Of a DNA stretch of 64,000 nucleotides, positions 58,011 to 64,000 are shown piece after piece; within the stretch, counting starts at the first letter, position 1, and every line of letters starts with the position of its first letter. The DNA is taken from contig JAVGWX010000002.1 in NCBI GenBank assembly GCA_036924085.1, positions 87,625,704 to 87,689,703 of the forward strand. Direction: 5' to 3'. The translations under genes and the position numbers were made by a program. The stretch is from Ariolimax columbianus (taxonomy: Eukaryota; Mollusca; Gastropoda; Stylommatophora; Arionidae). The notes below the pieces were generated by a model. That model saw nothing but the letters and a program-made list of their open reading frames with translations. It had not been told where the DNA came from and made no database searches.

Positions 58011-59070
58011 AGGGTTGTAACCAAAACGGAATGGAAATAAAATACAGGACTGACGGAAAACTCTTCAATCTCCGGCAACTGCAAGCACCCAGCAAAGTAA
58101 AGGACACAACCATCTCGAACATTGCTTTTTGCTGATGACTGTGCCCTTGGTGACAGAAGCCGAAAGAGACATGCAGACATTTATGGACAAGTTATCAGCA
58201 GGCTGCGCAAAGTTCGGTTTTACAATTAATACCATAAAAAACCGAATTAATGTACGGCCTGCCCCGAGTGACCTATAACGCGACCCAGATATTAGAGTCA
58301 AGAACGAGCGCCTTGAATCAGTAGAAAGCTTCATGTACCTTGGTAGCACTCTTTCCAGGTCAACTTCAATTAACTGCGAGGTCAGTAACAGAATCTCCAA
58401 GGTCAGTGCTGCTTTTTGGAGGCTGCGCAACATTATCTGGAAACGGAAGGGTCTTTGACTTGATACTAAACTCAAAGTCTACCGAGCTGTAGTGCTCCCC
58501 ACCCTTCTGATTGCCAGTGAGACGTGAACTGTGTACAGCAGGCATGCTAGGAAAATAAACCACTTCCATACAAGGTGCCTCCGTAGATTGTTCAAAATAA
58601 AGTGGCAGGATAGTTTACCAGACATCGAGATCCTTAAGACGGCAAAAAGGCCGAGAATCCACACACTGTTGCAGAAGACCCAGATTAGGTGGGCCGGCCA
58701 CGTCGTGCGCATGCCAGACAACCGCACCCCAAAACAACTAATGTATGGTGAGCTGAAAGATGGCCTGTGTCAAGCCAGTGGCCAAAAGAAGCAGAAAGAC
58801 TCCCTCAAAGTATCTCTGACACACTTCATCATCGATGCAAATGTATGGAAATGTCTCTCACAGGACCGCAAGTCATGGCGTAGAACCAACATCAGATGTA
58901 CCTCCATTGCTCCATCTAAGCGCCGGACCTCCGAAGCACAGAAAAAAGGCACTATGCGTAAAGACAAAACCACTGACATTCACGTGTCCAATTCTGACTT
59001 GAAATGCTACGTATGTGGAAGGATTTTCTGTGCCAGAATTGGACTATACATCCACCTCCGATCTCACTAG
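58011..59070 (+). pseudogene. zinc-finger RT family copy, 3' part (after fold-back insertion)
   Basis: Resumes with GMEIKYRTDGKLFNLRQLQ, then after a one-base shift LFADDCALGD (FADD at 58128-58139), a decayed motif D, ESFMYLGSTLSRSTSINCEV, KLKVYRAVVLPTLL and ET-TVYSRHARKINHF. From 58531 to 59070 the frame is open: CLRRLFKIKWQDSLPDIEIL, RWAGHVVRMPDNRTPK, LMYGELKDG and a perfect C2H2 finger CYVC...YIHLRSH before the stop. It is the same family as 8378-9638. Stops upstream prevent function, but the C-terminal 180 codons are intact. Confidence 0.9.
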
Positions 59071-59325
59071 TGAGGTGCAGCACAGAATGTCTGACTGCTG
59101 TTGTCATCGTCACTGGTGAGGTGCAGCACAGAATGTCTGACTGCTGTTGTCATCGTCACTGGTGAGGTGCAGCACAGAATGTCTGACTGCTGTTGTCATC
59201 GTCACTGGTGAGGTGCAGCACAGAATGTCTGACTGCTGTTGTCATGTGAGGTGCAGCACAGAATGTCTGACTGCTGTTGTCATGTGAGGTGCAGCACAGA
59301 ATGTCTGACTGCTGTTGTCCTCATC
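59050..59325 (+). repeat. 46-bp tandem of the retroelement 3' UTR
   Basis: Starting at the stop codon of the RT product, units with GTGAGGTGCAGCACAGAATG are repeated about six times, first at 46 bp and then at about 40 bp. They were apparently amplified from the element's own 3' UTR. Confidence 0.92.
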
Positions 59326-59337
59326 GCTTGCGATGGA

Positions 59338-59371
59338 CAGCTATTATTATTATTATTATTATTATTATTAT
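59338..59371 (+). repeat. (ATT)n microsatellite, probable retroelement tail
   Basis: About 33 bp of TTA/ATT triplets end the retroelement region, as expected for a short 3' tandem tail. Confidence 0.9.
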
Positions 59372-59750
59372 GTTGGTTAGGCTATGTTATGTTGTGATAT
59401 GTTATATTTTGTTATGTTACATATTGTTGTGTTACGTTATGTTTTAGTTGTGCTATGTTTTGTTACGCATTGTTTTGATATGTATTGTGTTATATTTTGT
59501 TGTGTTATGTTTCGTTGTGTTATGTTTTGTTGAGCTATGTTTGCTGGTGTTATGGTATGCTGTGCTATCTTATGTTGTGTTATGTTATGTTGTTTTATGT
59601 TATGTTGTGCGATGTTATGATGTGCTATGTTACATTGTGTTAGTTATGTTGTGTAATGTTATGTTCTGCTATGTTCTGTTGTCCTTGCATGTTTTGTTGT
59701 GTTGTTTTTTGTTTTGTTGTGTTATCTTATGTTATGTTATTTTATCTGCG
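59372..59750 (+). repeat. degenerate pentamer (TGTTN) array
   Basis: Same TGTTA/TGTTG/TGTTT composition as 52680-54215. It directly follows the retroelement tail. The 129-codon open frame is repeat-derived. Confidence 0.9.
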
Positions 59751-59754
59751 GAGG

Positions 59755-60760
59755 CAAAAATCACGTATGGTCTTTCCTTGACAATTAGTATTATCCGTCA
59801 CCTGCATGGTGTTTTTGGACTGCTTCCTCCGTCTTGATACTGTGTTGCCTCCTTATTTTGACTCCTGTTTCTTTGTAGTTGACCAGACAACTCGTCATAA
59901 ATTGTCTGTGTTCCATGCTTATTCAATCCTGCCCCTCCATGTAACACGATCCATGGCGTCCTGTTCCCATGATTCCAAATCGATGACCGCATCATTCATA
60001 TCTCGGTTGCATATATCCTTGTAACGAAGTAGTGGCCGGCCCCGAGACCTTTTTCTCAAATGTAATTCCCCATAGAGAAGATATTCTTCCATCACTCATC
60101 CTACGAATGTGTCCCAGGCCATTGAAGCCTTCGAAGACTATGCATGGACAACATTGTGACGGTGCCTGTTCTCTCCAGCTCCTCTGCGTTGATGATCTTG
60201 TCTTGCCACCCAACTCCCAGTTTTCTGCGCAGGCCACTCAAGTGAAAGCTGTTTAGCCGCCTCTCCTGGGGCATGTAGGTACACCATGCCTCACTGCCAT
60301 AACGTTGAGTGTTGAGGACACAGGCCTGGTAAACAACTGTTTTTGTTTTAACAGTAGGCTTCTTTTTATCTCAGGTCTTTTATGCTAATCTGCTCATTGT
60401 CGTTGCTGCCTTGCCTATCCTGATATTGATCTCATGGTCCGGGGATAGTTTATGATTGACTGCGGATCCCAATTGGTGAAATGATTTCCTACATCGAGAA
60501 CCTCATCATCAATGGAGATTACTGGTGGTTGGTTTGCACGCTGGACCATAACTTGTGTTTTCGTTTTGTTAATTGTTAACCCAGCAGCCATCAGAAAATG
60601 CGAATAGTAAGCTTTACAGTTCCTCCTCTGAGTGAGTCGTAATTGCAGCATCATCCGCAAAGAGCAGCTCTCTCATCAGTACACTATTTATTTTGGTCTT
60701 GGCTTTGGCTTAGTCTTGGCTTTCAGCCTTTGGGAATTGAATAGGTCACCATTTATGCGA
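59755..60760 (-). pseudogene. RT remnant with FADD box, minus strand
   Basis: In minus-strand order: NGDLFNSQRLKAKTK, LLFADDAAITTHSEE in a second frame (FADD at 60650-60661), AAGLTINKTKTQVMVQRAN (motif D), DDEVLDVGNHFTN, then by frame changes the tail with LGHIRRMSDGRIS and further broken pieces down to about 59760. It is an RTE-like or related RT of yet another family, lacking everything before motif C. Multiple frameshifts. Confidence 0.82.
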
Positions 60761-60779
60761 GAATTAATGAAGATACTAC

Positions 60780-60975
60780 CTTCCAGGTCACGAAATGCAT
60801 GCCTCAATTATCCTATACACCTGAATTAAATCACCTCGAATTATGTAATAGTTCTCCATTCAACTTTATACCAGCATCTTTGTTTGTAAAATGTATTACT
60901 TTTGTTTTTGAGACATTTACTTGGAGTCCTCCAATTTGTTCTGTTACCATCATTATGAGTAGTGTCACATTCACA
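60780..60975 (-). pseudogene. possible CR1-like RT palm fragment
   Basis: The minus strand reads GGLQVNVSKTKVIHFTNK followed by GIKLNGELL in one frame. This fits the W-x-L-x-x-N-x-x-K-T-K-x-x-x-F (motif D) and L-N-G blocks of CR1/L2-type RTs. Only about 60 codons are seen. Confidence 0.5.
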
Positions 60976-61084
60976 CTTTAAGACCTTTACAAACAGACAT
61001 GTACGCCACAATCTCCGCAATAGAAGTGCCAACAAACACAGAATGTGACAAAAGGAATTGAAAACTAGCCAACGCAGGTCGAGT

Positions 61085-61440
61085 TTTGTGTAAGAAAATG
61101 GGAATGGATAGGACACATCCGTTAGATTTATGATGAGACACGGGGAAGATGGATAGGACAAATCCGTTAGATGTATGATGAGACACAGGGGAGATGGATA
61201 GGACACATCCGTTAGGTGTATGATGAGACACATGGGAGATGGATAGGACAAATCTGTTAGATTTATGATGAGACACGGGGAAGATGGATAGGACAAATCT
61301 GTTAGATGTATGATGAGACACAGGGGAGATGGATAGGACAAATCGGTTACATGTATGATGAGACACAGGGGAGATGGATAGGACAAATCGGTTACATGTA
61401 TGATGAGACACAGGGGAGATGGATAGGACAAATCCACTAG
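61085..61440 (+). repeat. 45-bp minisatellite, about 8 copies
   Basis: Units of 45 bp contain GGGAGATGGATAGGACAAAT and GTATGATGAGACAC. The 15-residue periodic frame on the minus strand (to 209 codons) is a by-product. Confidence 0.93.
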
Positions 61441-61865
61441 ACAGAAAAATTCCAAATGAATAGAACGCATACTCTTGGAAATCTATGATAACAGTTCAAA
61501 TGAATAAAACACATCTTCTGGGAAATTTGTGAGTGAAATGAAAATGAATAGATGACATCCCGTTGAAGATTCATGGAGGTAGAGTCCAGATGATTTAGGA
61601 GACATTCTCTGGAAAAAATATCAGTAATGAAGAGAGACAATGTCTGCGATATAAACATTAGGAAAGAGATGAGCGGAATGCCAAATCACAACAGGCGAAA
61701 AAAGAAGAACAATATAAGATGAAGGTAAAACCAAAAGAGTTTCATTAGACGAACTCCAGGAAGATGGCATAAATTTAAGGATCGGTTGAGAATGACAGCT
61801 GCAGTGATATGTGCTTATACAATGAAAAGATTAAGTCAAAGAGTAGTAGAGGAAGATCAACGTCC
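61441..61865. other. unassigned DNA with weak decay of the 45-bp repeat
   Basis: Loose AATGAATAGAACGCAT-type segments echo the previous array at first. Nothing else is recognised. Confidence 0.4.
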
Positions 61866-64000
61866 GGTCAGGCAAAGTATACTGATCAGACATGTTAGTC
61901 AGGGTCAGGCAAAGTATACTGATCAGACATGTTAGTCAGGGTCAGGCAAAGTATACTGATCAGACATGTTAGTCAGGGTCAGGCAAAGTATACTGGTCAG
62001 ACATGTTAGTCAGGGTCAGGCAAAGTATACTGATCAGACATGTTAGTCAGGGTTAGGCAAAGTATACTGATCAGACATGTTAGTCAGGGTTAGGCAAAGT
62101 ATACTGATCAGACATGTTAGTCAGGGTCAGGCAAAGTATACTGATCAGACATGTTAGTCAGGGTTAGGCAAAGTATACTGATCAGACATGTTAGTCAGGG
62201 TCAGGCAAAGTATACTGATCAGACATGTTAGTCAGGGTCAGGCAAAGTATACAGATCAGACATGTTAGTCAGGGTTAGGCAAAGTATACTGATCAGACAT
62301 GTTAGTCAGGGTTAGGCAAAGTATACAGATCAGACATGTTAGTCAGGGTCAGGCAAAGTATACCGATCAGACATGTTAGCCAGGGTCAGGCAAAGTATAC
62401 AGATCAGACATGTTAGTCAGGGTCAGGCAAAGTATACAGATCAGACATGTTAGTCAGGGTCAGGCAAAGTATACAGATCAGACATGTTAGTCAGGGTCAG
62501 GCAAAGTATACAGATCAGACATGTTAGTCAGGGTCAGGCAAAGTATACTGATCAGACATGTTAGTCAGGGTCAGGCAAAGTCTACAGATCAGACATGTTA
62601 GTCAGGGTCAGGCAAAGTATACAGATCAGACATGTTAGTCAGGGTTAGGCAAAGTATACAGATCAGACATGTTAGTCAGGGTTAGGCAAAGTATACAGAT
62701 CAGACATGTTAGTCAGGGTCAGGCAAAGTATACTGATCAGACATATTAGTCAGGGTTAGGCAAAGTATACAGATCAGACATGTTAGTCAGGGTCAGGCAA
62801 AGTATACTGATCAGACATGTTAGTCAGAGTCAGGCAAAGTATACAGATCAGACATGTTAGTCAGGGTCAGGCAAAGTATACAGATCAGACATGTTAGTCA
62901 GGGTTAGGCAAAGTATACAGATCAGACATGTTAGTCAGGGTCAGGCAAAGTATACAGATCAGACATGTTAGTCAGGGTCAGGCAAAGTATACAGATCAGA
63001 CATGTTAGTCAGGGTTAGGCAAAGTATACTGATCAGACATGTTAGTCAGGGTTAGGCTAAGTATACTGATCAGAAATGTTAGTCAGGGTCAGGCAAAGTA
63101 TACAGATCAGACATGTTAGCCAGGGTCAGGCAAAGTATACAGATCAGACATGTTAGTCAGGGTCAGGCAAAGTATACAGATCAGACATGTTAGTCAGGGT
63201 CAGGCAAAGTATACAGATCAGACATGTTAGTCAGGGTCAGGCAAAGTATACTGATCAGACATGTTAGTCAGGGTCAGGCAAAGTATACTGATCAGACATG
63301 TTAGTCAGGGTCAGGCAAAGTATACTGATCAGACATGTTAGTCAGGGTTAGGCAAAGTATACTGATCAGACATTTTAGTCAGGGTCAGGCAAAGTATACA
63401 GATCAGACATGTTAGTCAGGGTTAGGCAAAGTATACTGATCAGACATGTTAGTTAGGGTCAGGCAAAGTATACTGATCAGACATGTTAGTCAGGGTCAGG
63501 CAAAGTATACTGATCAGACATGTTAGTCAGGGTCAAGCAAAGTATACTGATCAGACATGTTAGTCAGGGTTAGGCAAAGTATACAGATCAGACATGTTAG
63601 TCAGGGTCAGGCAAAGTATACTGATCAGACATGTTAGTCAGGGTCAGGTAAAGTATACTGATCAGACATGTTAGTCAGGGTTAGGCAAAGTATACAGATC
63701 AGACATGTTAGTCAGGGTTAGGCAAAGTATACAGATCAGACATGTTAGTCAGGGTTAGGCAAAGTATACAGATCAGACATGTTAGTCAGGGTCAGGCAAA
63801 GTATACAGATCAGACATGTTAGTCAGGGTTAGGCAAAGTATACAGATCAGACATGTTAGTCAGGGTCAGGCAAAGTATACAGATCAGACATGTTAGTCAG
63901 GGTCAGGCAAAGTATACAGATCAGACATGTTAGTCAGGGTCAGGCAAAGTATACAGATTAGAAATGTTAGTCAGGGTCAGGCAAAGTATACAGATCAGAC
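61866..64000 (+). repeat. 37-bp satellite, about 57 copies, runs off the window
   Basis: Units of 37 bp: GTCAGGGTCAGGCAAAGTAT followed by ACTGATCAGACATGTTA. Two sites vary between units: GGGTCAGG or GGGTTAGG, and ACTGATC or ACAGATC. Left units are mainly ACTG; ACAG units become common to the right. The array is open at the window edge, so its full length is unknown. Confidence 0.97.

Noticed and set aside
60841..61470. 209-codon minus-strand frame with 15-residue repeats
   Set aside because: Mostly the 45-bp minisatellite; only its far end overlaps a possible RT fragment, in another frame.
61866..64000. Telomere-related array (GGGTTAGG occurs in many units)
   Set aside because: The hexamer is only part of a 37-bp unit and alternates with GGGTCAGG; it is a satellite, not telomeric repeat.

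Overview
This window reads as nuclear DNA from an invertebrate animal, most likely a mollusc and perhaps a gastropod. The reasons are a paired-class homeobox exon with an upstream intron, a eukaryotic 18S rRNA segment with lophotrochozoan-style variable regions, about twenty decayed non-LTR retrotransposon pieces, mariner remnants, and very many micro- and minisatellites. There is no prokaryotic gene organisation, no CRISPR array and no operon. The species assignment is inference; no sequence search could be run.

The one conventional host gene seen is the terminal exon of an aristaless/Arx-type homeobox gene (10478-11179, + strand). It starts at the classical homeodomain intron position and ends with an OAR motif.

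Region by region: 1-4.4 kb holds undistinguished DNA and minisatellites. 4.4-7.4 kb is a 5'-truncated RNase H-bearing non-LTR retrotransposon on the minus strand, bounded by a 13-bp target-site duplication. 8.4-21.6 kb is a graveyard of reverse transcriptase (RT) and mariner fragments around the homeobox exon. 22.5-28.1 kb is mainly tandem repeats, ending in a 3.4-kb GAA-rich array. 29.1-31.5 kb holds more RT tails.

31.7-39.05 kb is the most unusual segment. A GC-rich rDNA 5' external spacer and the first two-thirds of 18S rRNA run directly into a near full-length sister copy of the 4.4-kb element. The element's 5' end is made of tandem monomers that each contain a piece of 18S. An 8-bp repeat brackets the whole composite, so it may be a single retrotransposed read-through transcript.

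39-61 kb is again mixed retroelement tails, dispersed repeats and pentanucleotide arrays. It includes an RT gene split by a fold-back element of about 1.4 kb. 61.9-64.0 kb is a 37-bp satellite running off the window end.

No cellular pathway links these features. The common thread is retroelement biology: several RT families, each ending in its own short tandem tail (GAA, ATG/CAT, TGACC, TTGA, AAC, ATT), many of them nested or abutting, with several minisatellites apparently seeded from retroelement pieces.
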